Of a DNA stretch of 64,000 bases, positions 1-8,426 are shown one piece after another. Where the stretch lies: assembly GCF_001693275.1 (NCBI RefSeq), contig NZ_CP016477.1, forward strand, positions 124,001 through 188,000. The letters run 5' to 3'. The position numbers and the translations under genes are program-made. Under the pieces are notes generated by a model that had not been told where the DNA came from, did no database searches, and saw only the letters and a program-made list of their open reading frames with translations. Origin of the DNA: Picosynechococcus sp. PCC 7117 (GTDB lineage Bacteria > Cyanobacteriota > Cyanobacteriia > Cyanobacteriales > MRBY01). Position 1 is the first letter of the stretch; the number at the start of each line of letters is the position of its first letter.

Positions 1-690
1 TCTAACCAAGACGCCATGTTTGACCAACTCTTTCGGGAACACGTCGCTGGGATCTACAAAGCCCTAAACGAACCGATTCCGCCGGAAGTGCTCCAACCCA
101 TTGAAGACCACACCCGCCACCGGGAGCACCTCCCCGAAAGCTTTATTCACCCGATCATTGATGGTATCGGCGACGAACAGGATTGGGATAAAGCCGGTTG
201 CATCGAAATTGGCGGTGCCCGGGGAACTATGCACCAAAGCAGCGCTCTACAACGACTCTTTTACGGTTGGGATCATCTTAATTTTTATTTGCGCTTTGAC
301 CTCAAGCGGGGCATCAAATGGGGCGAGGAACTCCCGGCAGAACTCCATCTCCTTTGGTTCTATCCAGGGGTAAACTGCGCCATTAGCCCGGCTCCCATCG
401 CCAGTATGCCCGACCAGGCTCCCCTAAATTATCTCTTCCGGCACCACATCGGCATTAATCTCTTAACCCAATCTATCTGGTTTGAAGAAGCCAGTGATTA
501 TGGCCAGTGGCGGCCCCGGGGTGCCCATGCCAAAATGGCTTACCGAGAATGTTTAGAATTGTCTGTGCCGTGGGATGTACTGCAGATTAAACCGGACTAT
601 ACGCTCAATTTAGTGGCAATTTTGGCCGATGATGGTGAGTACCATAGTTTTGTGCCGGAAAATCGCTTTGTTACCCTACAGGTGCCTTAA
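1..690 (+). CDS. C-terminal part of a probable GH57-type glycoside hydrolase (5' truncated by window edge)
   Basis: The reading frame is open to base 1 (codons Ser-Asn-Gln-Asp-Ala precede the Met at 16), so this is the last ~230 residues of a longer gene. The start of the visible part (DAMFDQLFREHVAGIYKAL) resembles the end of the catalytic region of cyanobacterial GH57 alpha-amylase/alpha-mannosidase-like proteins. It is followed by an all-beta C-terminal domain rich in aromatic residues (LQRLFYGWDHLNFYLRF, ELHLLWFYPG) ending in VTLQVP. GH57 enzymes cleave or transfer alpha-glucans. The catalytic motifs lie outside the window, so the family call rests on the C-terminal region only. The stop is 21 bp from the end of the convergent aldo/keto reductase gene. 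Confidence 0.55.
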   Translation, partial: SNQDAMFDQLFREHVAGIYKALNEPIPPEVLQPIEDHTRHREHLPESFIHPIIDGIGDEQDWDKAGCIEIGGARGTMHQSSALQRLFYGWDHLNFYLRFDLKRGIKWGEELPAELHLLWFYPGVNCAISPAPIASMPDQAPLNYLFRHHIGINLLTQSIWFEEASDYGQWRPRGAHAKMAYRECLELSVPWDVLQIKPDYTLNLVAILADDGEYHSFVPENRFVTLQVP

Positions 691-711
691 GCCATTTTCT
701 CAGGATAAAAC

Positions 712-1890
712 TTAGCTCGTCGATAACCGTTGCACCGCTGCTCCTCCCAATAAATTATCGGCTTCCTGGAGGTACTGGAGAATGTGTTTGCGGTGGGGAC
801 TAAGGCGTAATACGTTGCGTAGATCTACCTCCGTTAAGCGGTCGGCTTTTTGGCCAGGAAACCAGTGGCCGCCGTTGCCCATCAGGTTGTAGCGGGCTTT
901 GCCGTATTCAATCATGTCGTAGGCGATCGCCAAATTTCTGAGCCAGAGAATGACGGGGATATTAATCTGGTGCGGGGTTTGGTCGTAGGTCGGCAGGCCC
1001 ACTTGCCAGGTCTTGGCCCAATCTTCTCCCAGGGAGGCGATCGCCTGATTTTCCAGTCGCGCGAGAATATCTGGCAAAATTTCATCGGCCCGCCCCAGCA
1101 GAGGGAGGGTTTCTAGGTGCTGATCAAAATCTGACGGACGCGCCGCCCCCACACTCAAAGTATGGATCTGGGGATGGGACAAACAAAATAAATCGTTAAA
1201 CACCATTGGATGCAACGGCCTGCAGAGATCGACTAGCTTTTGGGGTGGATTGTAAAGATGTCCCCCCTTATCTGATGGGCTAATGATAAATACCCCCATA
1301 TCCTGCTGCGTTGCTGCTTCGATGGCCCGCCAATTGTCCTGATTAATCCAATACCAGTGCAGATTCACATAATCCATCGCCCCCGTTTCGATGGTTTTCA
1401 CAATCAAATCCGTCGAACCATGGGTCGAAAAACCAATGTGACGAATCCGTCCCGCCCGCTGCAATTCCTGGGCGACTTCTAAACAACCCCGTTCAAAGGT
1501 GAACTTAAATATTTCCTCGTTATTAATGCCGTGGATACCAAATAAATCCACATAATCCAGTTGCAAATAATTGAGGGATTTTTCAATTTCGCGCCGAAAT
1601 GCCTGGGGATCAGCCTTTGGGGAAACCTTTGTTTGGATAATGAGATCTTCTCGTTTAAATTGCGATAAGACCCACCCAAGTTGCATTTCTGACGTGCCGT
1701 ACCCACGCGCCGTTTCGATGTGGTTAATGCCCAGCTCAAGCGATCGCCGAATCGTTGCCGCTAGATTTTTTTGGTTGTCAGCAGGAATTTTCGCGGGGTC
1801 TTGATCCTGCCACTTAAACTGATAGCGCATCCCGCCACAGGAAAAAACAGGCATTTGCAGTTCGGTGCGACCAAAGCGACGATATTGCAT
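712..1890 (-). CDS. aldo/keto reductase family protein
   Basis: NADPH-dependent oxidoreductase of the aldo/keto reductase superfamily (TIM barrel); substrate unknown. The N-terminus (YRRFGRTELQMPVFSCGGMR) is typical. By eye the catalytic tetrad is Glu59 (NHIETARGYG, where Asp is usual), Tyr64, Lys88 (IIQTKV) and His120 (LFGIHG). The C-terminal third (ARYNLMGNGGHWFPG) matches the place where related proteins carry a Cys-rich ferredoxin-like segment, but no Cys cluster is present here. I chose ATG at 1890; the upstream in-frame TTG at 1899 is less likely. Monocistronic, convergent with the preceding gene. Confidence 0.85.
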   Translation of the reverse strand: MQYRRFGRTELQMPVFSCGGMRYQFKWQDQDPAKIPADNQKNLAATIRRSLELGINHIETARGYGTSEMQLGWVLSQFKREDLIIQTKVSPKADPQAFRREIEKSLNYLQLDYVDLFGIHGINNEEIFKFTFERGCLEVAQELQRAGRIRHIGFSTHGSTDLIVKTIETGAMDYVNLHWYWINQDNWRAIEAATQQDMGVFIISPSDKGGHLYNPPQKLVDLCRPLHPMVFNDLFCLSHPQIHTLSVGAARPSDFDQHLETLPLLGRADEILPDILARLENQAIASLGEDWAKTWQVGLPTYDQTPHQINIPVILWLRNLAIAYDMIEYGKARYNLMGNGGHWFPGQKADRLTEVDLRNVLRLSPHRKHILQYLQEADNLLGGAAVQRLSTS

Positions 1891-2240
1891 AGATCTCAAG
1901 CGTATTTCTTAACTTCTATTGGGAGGTATTCAGAAAAAACATTATAACGAAGAAAAAATCTCGTCCCTAAGCGGCAAAGGCTGTTCTGCCTCTGACAAAA
2001 CAAAACGCGCCTATTTAAACTCAACTGATCAAAGCAACAAACCATCGGTTCTTAAGACATCGCCCCCAGTCTTGTTGGTCTTTGTTATACTATTGCTGCT
2101 GTTCAAGCATTATGGGGAGAGTAGCGGCAAAAATTATGCAGAGATCTTATCTCTAAGACTCATTTACACTCTGCTGAAATAATGAATATAATGCTTGCGA
2201 GATTGTTTCAAACAGCTTCTACAAATATTTTTTCGAGTTT
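1891..2240. other. 350-bp intergenic region between divergent genes
   Basis: AT-rich spacer between the divergent aldo/keto reductase and glutathione peroxidase genes. Its only supported content is the sigma70-type promoter at 2163-2192. An 87-codon open frame inside (1919-2182) has no family resemblance and is judged spurious. Confidence 0.6.
2163..2192 (+). promoter_or_regulatory. putative sigma70-type promoter of the glutathione peroxidase gene
   Basis: TTTACA (-35, 2163-2168) and TATAAT (-10, 2187-2192) are separated by 18 bp, giving a predicted start near 2199 and a leader of about 40 nt before the ATG at 2241. Recognised by eye from consensus only. Confidence 0.6.
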
Positions 2241-2735
2241 ATGACGACACAAACGCCTACTTCTATTTATGATTTTTCGGCCACGGCCATCGATGGCACA
2301 TCGGTCGATCTTAGTACCTATAAAGATCAGGTTTTATTGATTGTCAATACAGCCAGCCAATGCGGATTCACCCCCCAATACAAAGGTTTGCAGGCGCTCC
2401 ATGAACAATATGGCGGCAAAGGTTTAGTCGTCCTCGGCTTCCCCTGTAACCAGTTTGGCCAACAAGAACCCGGCAACGAATCGCAAATTCAATCATTTTG
2501 TGAAACTACGTTTGGGGTTTCTTTTCCGATGTTTCAAAAAATTGATGTTAATGGCAGCAATGCCCACCCGTTATATCAATATTTAACCAAGGAAGCGCCC
2601 GGTATTTTGGGGACAAAAAATGTGAAATGGAACTTCACAAAATTCCTTATTAACCGTCAGGGTCAAGTGGTAAAACGCTATGCACCCACGGCAACACCGG
2701 AGGCGATCGCCAAAGATATCCAAGAATTGCTTTAA
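2241..2735 (+). CDS. glutathione peroxidase family protein (Cys type)
   Basis: Thiol peroxidase that reduces hydrogen or lipid peroxides. The 164-aa protein is full length for the non-selenium bacterial/plant GPx class. Visible: the peroxidatic Cys41 in NTASQCGFTPQY, the FPCNQFGQQEPG block (Cys69), Cys87 as a possible resolving Cys, and the Trp130-Asn131 pair of the catalytic tetrad in VKWNFTKFL. Cyanobacterial homologues usually prefer NADPH/thioredoxin-dependent reduction of lipid peroxides. Preceded by a good promoter and followed by a hairpin terminator, so it is likely monocistronic. A GST-family gene lies convergently next to it. Confidence 0.93.
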   Translation: MTTQTPTSIYDFSATAIDGTSVDLSTYKDQVLLIVNTASQCGFTPQYKGLQALHEQYGGKGLVVLGFPCNQFGQQEPGNESQIQSFCETTFGVSFPMFQKIDVNGSNAHPLYQYLTKEAPGILGTKNVKWNFTKFLINRQGQVVKRYAPTATPEAIAKDIQELL

Positions 2736-2781
2736 AAACTATCTGCTTCAGAAAACGTCCTAGTTTCTGACACTAATTTAA

Positions 2782-2817
2782 CCCCCAGGCTTACATAAAA
2801 CTTGGGGGCTTTTTTTC
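2782..2817 (+). terminator. Rho-independent terminator after glutathione peroxidase
   Basis: CCCCCA and TGGGGG arms (2782-2787 and 2803-2808) flank an AT-rich loop and are followed by a T tract from 2810. Confidence 0.8.
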
Positions 2818-2834
2818 TTTATAAGAACAATCAA

Positions 2835-3674
2835 TTAATCGATTTCAATGGTTGTGGGCGCGCCATCTTCGGTCTTTGACTCACGATTACTCCCTGTTTC
2901 TTGGCGGAACTCGCGATAAAGGCGATCGCGCCACTCAAAAAACGGCGCATATTCCGCATTATCCCCCAAGCCCGGAATGCCCTTACCTTTGAGGTAGTCA
3001 GGGATATCAAAATAGTTCCCCTCAGGAAATTTGAGCAAAATACTCAGGGCGGCCACGGAAAAATCCGCCAAAGTTGGCTGGTCGCCGATTAAATAGGGTT
3101 GTTGCTGGACAAGCAAGGTTAACGCTTCGAGATCCTGCCTCAGACCCCGCTGGGCTTCTTTTACCGCGTCACCACCAAGACCAACGCCCGCCCCAAAGAA
3201 ATCTAAAACATCCCCTGGCACAGCCCCCAGAAGATTTTTAAAGAGATCAGGCACCTGCTTCGGCACAATGGAGGTGCGGAAGTTAGGGTTTTGGTTGAGG
3301 GCACCAATGAAGGCTTTTCGACCTTTCAAGCCAATGGACTCATCGGCCCATTCTTCCATGATCAAACATTGGGCCCGTTGCACTGGAGCGGTAGGAATAA
3401 TCGGTTTTTCGGGATATTTGCGGTCAAGGTAAAAAGCAATTTCTGTGGAGTCACTGATTACCGTATCGCCATCTTTGAGGACAGGCACTTGACGCTGACC
3501 CGACATTTTATATACATCCAGTTGACCGATACCGGGGGTCACTTCGATTTTTTTGTACTCTAAACCCTTGTAATCGAGGATTAAGCGGACTTTTTCCGAA
3601 AACTGGGATAGTTCAAATTGGTATAACGCCAACATAGGGGTTCGCCTTGATGATTGAGTAGGTAAATCACTCAC
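2835..3674 (-). CDS. glutathione S-transferase family protein
   Basis: Thioredoxin-fold N-terminal domain (MLALYQFELSQFSEKVRLIL, RQVPVLKDGDTVISDSTEI) followed by an all-alpha C-terminal domain ending in an acidic tail. The pattern VPVL plus D-S-T (in place of E-S) is the glutathione-binding half of the GST fold. Substrate unknown; detoxification or redox function is an inference. The start is ambiguous: GTG at 3674 has AAGG five bases upstream, while ATG at 3635 (MLALYQF) matches where the GST fold begins. Divergent from ssb. Confidence 0.8.
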   Translation of the reverse strand: MSDLPTQSSRRTPMLALYQFELSQFSEKVRLILDYKGLEYKKIEVTPGIGQLDVYKMSGQRQVPVLKDGDTVISDSTEIAFYLDRKYPEKPIIPTAPVQRAQCLIMEEWADESIGLKGRKAFIGALNQNPNFRTSIVPKQVPDLFKNLLGAVPGDVLDFFGAGVGLGGDAVKEAQRGLRQDLEALTLLVQQQPYLIGDQPTLADFSVAALSILLKFPEGNYFDIPDYLKGKGIPGLGDNAEYAPFFEWRDRLYREFRQETGSNRESKTEDGAPTTIEID

Positions 3675-3752
3675 ACCTTACAAAACTTCACAACAAATTG
3701 CCATCAGAACTTGTGGCACAATAAAGCAGAACAGTTGTATGGAAAGTCAACG

Positions 3753-4112
3753 ATGACCATTAACCTCGTAAATCTTGTGGGCCGGGCCGGTGGGGATCCG
3801 GAAGTGCGCTATTTCGAGTCGGGTAGTGTGCTGTGTAATTTGACTTTAGCGGTAAATCGTCCTACCAGCCGGACGGATCAGCCGGATTGGTTTAATTTAG
3901 AGATTTGGGGAAAAACAGCAGAAATCGCCGCTAATTATGTGAAAAAAGGCAGTCTGCTCGGCATCCAAGGCACTTTAAAGATTGAGACTTTCACGAATCG
4001 CAATGGCCACGAATCGTCTAAGCCAGTAATTCGGGTTAATCGTCTAGATTTGCTGGGTTCTAAGCGGGATGTGGATCCCAATGCGGTAGATAGTTATAAC
4101 AACTACGGGTAA
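3753..4112 (+). CDS. ssb: single-stranded DNA-binding protein
   Basis: OB-fold SSB that coats ssDNA in replication, repair and recombination. The 119-aa product starts MTINLVNLVGRAGGDPEVRY, with the family pattern VGR-DPEVR-F-G and the core WFNLEIWGKTAEIAANYV-KG-L. ATG at 3753 is chosen because GGAAAG lies seven bases upstream; a longer in-frame TTG start at 3711 adds a non-family leader. The protein ends SYNNYG and lacks the acidic DDDIPF-like tail of E. coli SSB. A repeat-rich region and a hairpin terminator follow. Confidence 0.9.
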   Translation: MTINLVNLVGRAGGDPEVRYFESGSVLCNLTLAVNRPTSRTDQPDWFNLEIWGKTAEIAANYVKKGSLLGIQGTLKIETFTNRNGHESSKPVIRVNRLDLLGSKRDVDPNAVDSYNNYG

Positions 4113-4147
4113 ACACCCTGCGCCTGCGGCACTTTCCTTAAGGGACG

Positions 4148-4199
4148 CCCCTCTAACTCCCCTTAATGGAGGCACCCCTCTAACTCCCCTCAAGGGGAG
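4148..4199. repeat. two-copy 16-bp extragenic repeat with hairpin
   Basis: The 16-mer CCCCTCTAACTCCCCT occurs identically at 4148-4163 and 4175-4190 (period 27 bp). The second copy runs into a perfect 6-bp hairpin (CTCCCC-TCAA-GGGGAG, 4184-4199). The composition differs from the flanking genes, which suggests a dispersed extragenic element. Whether it occurs elsewhere in the genome cannot be seen here. Confidence 0.7.
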
Positions 4200-4222
4200 A
4201 ATTGCACCCTTTGCCTGCACCA

Positions 4223-4247
4223 CCTCCCTCCAGGGAGGATATTTTTT
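4223..4247 (+). terminator. probable terminator downstream of ssb
   Basis: CCTCCC and GGGAGG arms (4223-4228, 4233-4238) with a 4-nt loop, then an AT/T-rich tract. It lies just before the stop codon of the convergent ABC gene. Confidence 0.6.
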
Positions 4248-6000
4248 AGAGGCCTTGGGGAATTGCGGCGATGAGTTGTTTGGTGTAGTCCTGTTGGGGA
4301 TTGCGGTAAATTTGGTCAGCCGTACCCACTTCCTCGATTTTGCCTTTGTTCATCACGATGATGCGATCGCCCATAAATTTCACAACGCTGAGGTCGTGGG
4401 AAATAAAAATATAGGTCAGTTGAAATTCCGCTTGGAGTTCCTTCAGCAGATTTAACACTTGGGCCTGGACAGAGACATCTAGGGCCGATACGGATTCGTC
4501 GCAGATAATAAATTGGGGTTCAATGGCCAAGGCCCGCGCAATACAAACCCGTTGCCGTTGGCCGCCCGACAGTTCGTGGGGATAGCGGTTTACCCATTGA
4601 GGATTGAGACCTACCCGCTCTAACAGATATTGCACTCGCTCAAGGCGTTTTTTCTTGTCTCGCTTGATATTGTGAATGATTAACGGTTCGGCGATCGCCC
4701 GGCCAATGGTCATGCGGGGATTGAGGGAATTGTAAGGATTTTGGAAGACAATTTGCATCTCCCGGCGCAGTTGTCGGAGGCGCTTACTCCGGGCTGGGAG
4801 TTGGGCAATATTTTCGCCCCGAAACCAAATGTCGCCACTGAGGGGTTGAATCAGTCGCAAAATGGCCCGGGCAAGGGTGGATTTACCGCACCCGGATTCG
4901 CCCACTAGACCGAGGGTTTCCCCCGGATAGAGATCAAAGGAAACATTATTAACGGCCATGAAATACCGTTGCCCCGTCAAAAGAAAATTACGGCTTGGAT
5001 AACCCACCTGGAGCTTTTGCACAGATAGGAGCGGTTTTTGTTTAATTAGGGCTTCGAGGCGCTTTTTATCGGCTTCTAGGGAGACTTCTGCCAGTAAATT
5101 TAGATCCGGCTGTCGCTCTTGGATCACGACGGTTTGGGTGTCGGGATCGGTTTCAACACTCATATAGTCGGCGACGGTCGGCAGCAGGACTAATTTTTGA
5201 TCAAGGCGGGGCCGACAGGCCAGTAACCCTTTGGTATAAGGATGTTGGGGCGCTTTGAAAATCCGTTCGATGGGGCCTTGCTCAACAATTTTCCCCCGGT
5301 ACATTACCGCCACTTCGTCAACAAGTTCCGCAATCACCCCCAAATCGTGGGTGATAAAAATTAGAGACATTTGCCGGGCCTGACAAAGATCCCGCAACAG
5401 TTGCAAAATCGTCGCTTGCACAGTCACATCGAGGGCGGTGGTGGGTTCGTCCGCAATTAATAGCGTCGGATTAGAGGCGATCGCCATGGCAATCATCACC
5501 CGTTGCAGTTGGCCCCCGGACAATTCATGGGGATAGCGTTTCATCACCTCGGCGGGCAATTGCACTTCCTGGAGTCGGGCGATCGCCTGTTGGCGGGCCT
5601 GGGCTGGGGTGACATTTTGGTGCAATAAAATTGCTTCGGTAAGCTGAAACTCCACGTTATAAACGGGATTAAGGGAACTCATGGGTTCCTGGAAAATCAT
5701 TGCAATCTCGCCACCGCGATAGGTACGCCGCTCCCATTCGGGCAAACTTTGGAGATCGAGGGGTTCTGTGTCTGGGGTCGCCTTAAAGAAAATTTCGCCC
5801 CCGGTGACGCGGCCTGGTTTTTGGATCAGCCCCATCAGTGCAAGGGATGTGACCGATTTGCCGGAGCCGGATTCCCCCACGATGCCGAGGGTCTGGCCCC
5901 GTTTAAGCTGAAAGCTAATTTGATCAACCGCGAGATTGGTTTGATTTTCGCTGGTGAAGGCCACCTGCAGTTGACGGACATCGAGAACCAGATCACTCAT
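4246..6000 (-). CDS. fused two-domain ATP-binding protein of a peptide/nickel-type (Dpp/Opp/Yej) ABC importer
   Basis: 584-aa protein with two ABC ATPase modules in tandem, as in YejF or a DppD-DppF fusion. Module 1: Walker A GESGSGKS (about 42-49), signature [16 protein letters not shown], Walker [14 protein letters not shown]. Module 2: Walker A GESGCGKS (about 360), signature [16 protein letters not shown], Walker [14 protein letters not shown], with Ser where Pro is usual after the catalytic Glu. The C-terminal [16 protein letters not shown] is the oligopeptide-family tail. It powers import of oligopeptides or related solutes at the inner membrane. Permease and binding-protein genes are not adjacent, as is common in cyanobacteria. 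Confidence 0.92.
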   Translation of the reverse strand: MSDLVLDVRQLQVAFTSENQTNLAVDQISFQLKRGQTLGIVGESGSGKSVTSLALMGLIQKPGRVTGGEIFFKATPDTEPLDLQSLPEWERRTYRGGEIAMIFQEPMSSLNPVYNVEFQLTEAILLHQNVTPAQARQQAIARLQEVQLPAEVMKRYPHELSGGQLQRVMIAMAIASNPTLLIADEPTTALDVTVQATILQLLRDLCQARQMSLIFITHDLGVIAELVDEVAVMYRGKIVEQGPIERIFKAPQHPYTKGLLACRPRLDQKLVLLPTVADYMSVETDPDTQTVVIQERQPDLNLLAEVSLEADKKRLEALIKQKPLLSVQKLQVGYPSRNFLLTGQRYFMAVNNVSFDLYPGETLGLVGESGCGKSTLARAILRLIQPLSGDIWFRGENIAQLPARSKRLRQLRREMQIVFQNPYNSLNPRMTIGRAIAEPLIIHNIKRDKKKRLERVQYLLERVGLNPQWVNRYPHELSGGQRQRVCIARALAIEPQFIICDESVSALDVSVQAQVLNLLKELQAEFQLTYIFISHDLSVVKFMGDRIIVMNKGKIEEVGTADQIYRNPQQDYTKQLIAAIPQGL

Positions 6001-6065
6001 GGGGGCAGTTTTTTTACTAGACTCAGGCAGAGAAATTTATAGAAAAATTTATGTTGATTGTAGCG

Positions 6066-7565
6066 TTAGGGGGTTTTGGGGTGGCGATCGCCGAGGGCTT
6101 TGCGGGCTTCCTCTCGGTCATCGAAGTGAATTTTTTCGGTGCCCAGAATTTGATAGTCTTCATGGCCTTTACCAGCGATGAGAACCCCGTCCCCCGGTTG
6201 GGCCTCTAAAATGGCCCGTTGAATTGCCGTGGCCCGGTCTGCTTCCACGAGAAACTGAATATTTTCGGGAATCCCTTTCACCACATCGGCCAAAATTTGC
6301 TTGGGGTCTTCCGTGCGCGGATTATCGGAGGTCACCACAGCCCAATCTGATTGCGTCGCGGCGATTTTTCCCATCAAAGGTCTTTTGGTGCGATCGCGAT
6401 CGCCACCGCAACCAAACACACAGATCATTTTTTTCGCGATAAAAGGCCGGGAGGCTTTCAGGAGATTTTCTAAACTGTCGGGGGTGTGGGCATAGTCAAC
6501 GATGACGCTAATGTCTTGATCCTCAGCCACGATCACCCGTTCCATGCGCCCCGGCACCCCTTGGAATTGGGGCAAACAGGTAATCATCTGGTTTAAATCC
6601 AAACCCAAGGCCAGACCTGCACCGACGGCGGCCATCACATTTTCGAGATTAAACTGACCGACTAGGGGCGACGTGAATTCTACCGTGCCCATGGGCGTTT
6701 TTAGGCGACCTTGAACTCCCGTCGCGGTGTAGATCAGGCGATCCATGTAAAGATCCGCTGCGGCATCTTGGAGGCTATAACCCCAGGCTTTTTCACCGAG
6801 TTTGTGGGCGAGGCGATCGCCATAGGGATTATCCAAATTCACCACTGCCCTGCCGTGGCAATATTCCTCGTTAAAAAGCAGGGCTTTCGCCTGGAAATAG
6901 TCCTCCATCGTCGGGTGGTAATCCAGGTGATCCTGGGTGAGATTGGTGAAAACGGCCACATCAAATTGACAACCCTTAACGCGATTTTGGTGCAGCGCAT
7001 GGGAACTCACTTCCATCACCGCGTGGGTATTGCCCGCTTCGAGGGCTGCCGCAAAGTTTTTCTGGAGATCGATGGCGAAGGGAGTCGTGTGGGTGGCAAT
7101 TTTTTCGTAGCCGGGCCAGCGGGTGTAGAGGGTACCGATGAGGGCCGTGGGCTGTTGGGCGGCTTGGAGGAAATATTCAATTAAGTGGCTGGTGGTGGTT
7201 TTGCCGTTCGTCCCCGTCACCCCAACCAGTTTTAAACTTGCAGTGGGTTTTTCGTAGAAAAGGTTGGCAATTTCAGCACAGGCGATCACAGGGTCAGCAA
7301 CGGGAATGACGCATTCGCCCTTGGTCGCGGGAAATTTTTCGAGGGCCTTTGGACTGACCACAGCGGCGATCGCCCCAGCTTCGATAGCCCCTTGCCAAAA
7401 CTCGCCCCCATCGACGCGGGTACCGGGCAAACCAATGAACAGATCCCCAGGCATTACGGCTTGGGAGTTGCTCGCCAATCCTTTGACGACCTGCTGGAGC
7501 ATCGGGTGATCCGGCAGGGATTCAATGGCCGATACCTGTTTTAAAAGTGCGCCTAGCTGCATCAT
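6066..7565 (-). CDS. murE: UDP-N-acetylmuramoyl-L-alanyl-D-glutamate--2,6-diaminopimelate ligase
   Basis: Cytoplasmic Mur ligase adding meso-diaminopimelate to UDP-MurNAc-dipeptide during peptidoglycan synthesis. Visible: the ATP loop VTGTNGKTTTSH (about 115-126), the substrate block HTTPFAIDLQ, EVSSHAL, the central VDYAHTPDSLE, and TSDNPRTEDP, whose DNPR motif marks diaminopimelate rather than lysine specificity. Length (499 aa) is normal. Two adjacent ATGs (7565 and 7562) follow GGAGG; the second has the better spacing. No hairpin terminator is evident after the stop. Confidence 0.96.
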   Translation of the reverse strand: MMQLGALLKQVSAIESLPDHPMLQQVVKGLASNSQAVMPGDLFIGLPGTRVDGGEFWQGAIEAGAIAAVVSPKALEKFPATKGECVIPVADPVIACAEIANLFYEKPTASLKLVGVTGTNGKTTTSHLIEYFLQAAQQPTALIGTLYTRWPGYEKIATHTTPFAIDLQKNFAAALEAGNTHAVMEVSSHALHQNRVKGCQFDVAVFTNLTQDHLDYHPTMEDYFQAKALLFNEEYCHGRAVVNLDNPYGDRLAHKLGEKAWGYSLQDAAADLYMDRLIYTATGVQGRLKTPMGTVEFTSPLVGQFNLENVMAAVGAGLALGLDLNQMITCLPQFQGVPGRMERVIVAEDQDISVIVDYAHTPDSLENLLKASRPFIAKKMICVFGCGGDRDRTKRPLMGKIAATQSDWAVVTSDNPRTEDPKQILADVVKGIPENIQFLVEADRATAIQRAILEAQPGDGVLIAGKGHEDYQILGTEKIHFDDREEARKALGDRHPKTP

Positions 7566-7669
7566 TTGCCTCCAAATCCTGGGATTTTCCCGATTTTAGT
7601 CTGTGCTCAGGGAAATTTTGTCATCTCAGTAGCAGTTTAGCTCAATTTTTCGTTGGACTAACGCGGTAT

Positions 7670-8221
7670 TTAGTGGGTCAAGAAAGGTTTAGCGAGATAG
7701 TAACTGGCAATGGTTTTGGCATCGAGGCGATCGCCATTATGGATTTTCGCTTCCAACTCCTCTGGACTCAACAAAAGCACCTCAATATCCTCGTCGACGT
7801 CCTGGGCTGGAGGAGTGGCTAATTTTTCTAAATCCGTCGCCAAAAAAGCATAGATCCACTCGTCAGAATAGCCTGGGCAAAGGGGGAATTTCCCCAGCGA
7901 TCGCCAATTTTTTGCCCCATAACCCGCTTCCTCTGGTAGTTCCCGTTGCACCGTGCTGAGGGGGTCTTCCTCGGTTTCAATCGTTCCCGCCGGAAATTCG
8001 ATAATCCGCCCTTGGAGGGCAAAGCGATATTGCCGTACCACCACCAACTGACCCTCATTGGTCACAGGCACCACCAACGCGCCCCCCGGATGACGGATCG
8101 CCCCATAATCACCAACGGCCCCATTGGGTAACCGCAGACGATTCACTTCGTAGGCAAATTTCGAGCCACTGTACATCAAGAGAGGTTTAATCACCTCAGG
8201 CAGTTCATTGTGGGAAACCAT
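7670..8221 (-). CDS. NUDIX hydrolase, ADP-ribose pyrophosphatase-like
   Basis: 183-aa Nudix protein. The Nudix box reads G-TIETE-E-DPLSTVQ-RELPEEAGY, matching GX5EX7REUXEEXGU, and is preceded by RIIEFPAGTIE as in ADP-ribose pyrophosphatases (NudF type). It probably hydrolyses ADP-ribose or similar nucleoside diphosphate derivatives; substrate is inferred from subfamily resemblance. ATG at 8221. Lies between murE (same strand) and the divergent der. Confidence 0.88.
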   Translation of the reverse strand: MVSHNELPEVIKPLLMYSGSKFAYEVNRLRLPNGAVGDYGAIRHPGGALVVPVTNEGQLVVVRQYRFALQGRIIEFPAGTIETEEDPLSTVQRELPEEAGYGAKNWRSLGKFPLCPGYSDEWIYAFLATDLEKLATPPAQDVDEDIEVLLLSPEELEAKIHNGDRLDAKTIASYYLAKPFLTH

Positions 8222-8426
8222 GGGAAAAATTACAGGATAAAGAATAGGAAAAGAGGAGCCGGAATCGGGGCGATCGCCTTAAAAATTGGTATGATTAAAT
8301 ATTCTGAGTTTTGATGTTGGCGTTTATATCATAATTTTTTGAAGCAAAACAGACCGCTTGTACTAAAGCTTAGCGAGTCCCCCCGTCATTATCCAGTCTT
8401 TTTCCCCTGATTCAAGCAGAGTCCCT

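Noticed and set aside
1919-2182. 87-codon open frame upstream of glutathione peroxidase
   Set aside because: Low-complexity translation, no family resemblance; overlaps the promoter of the peroxidase gene.
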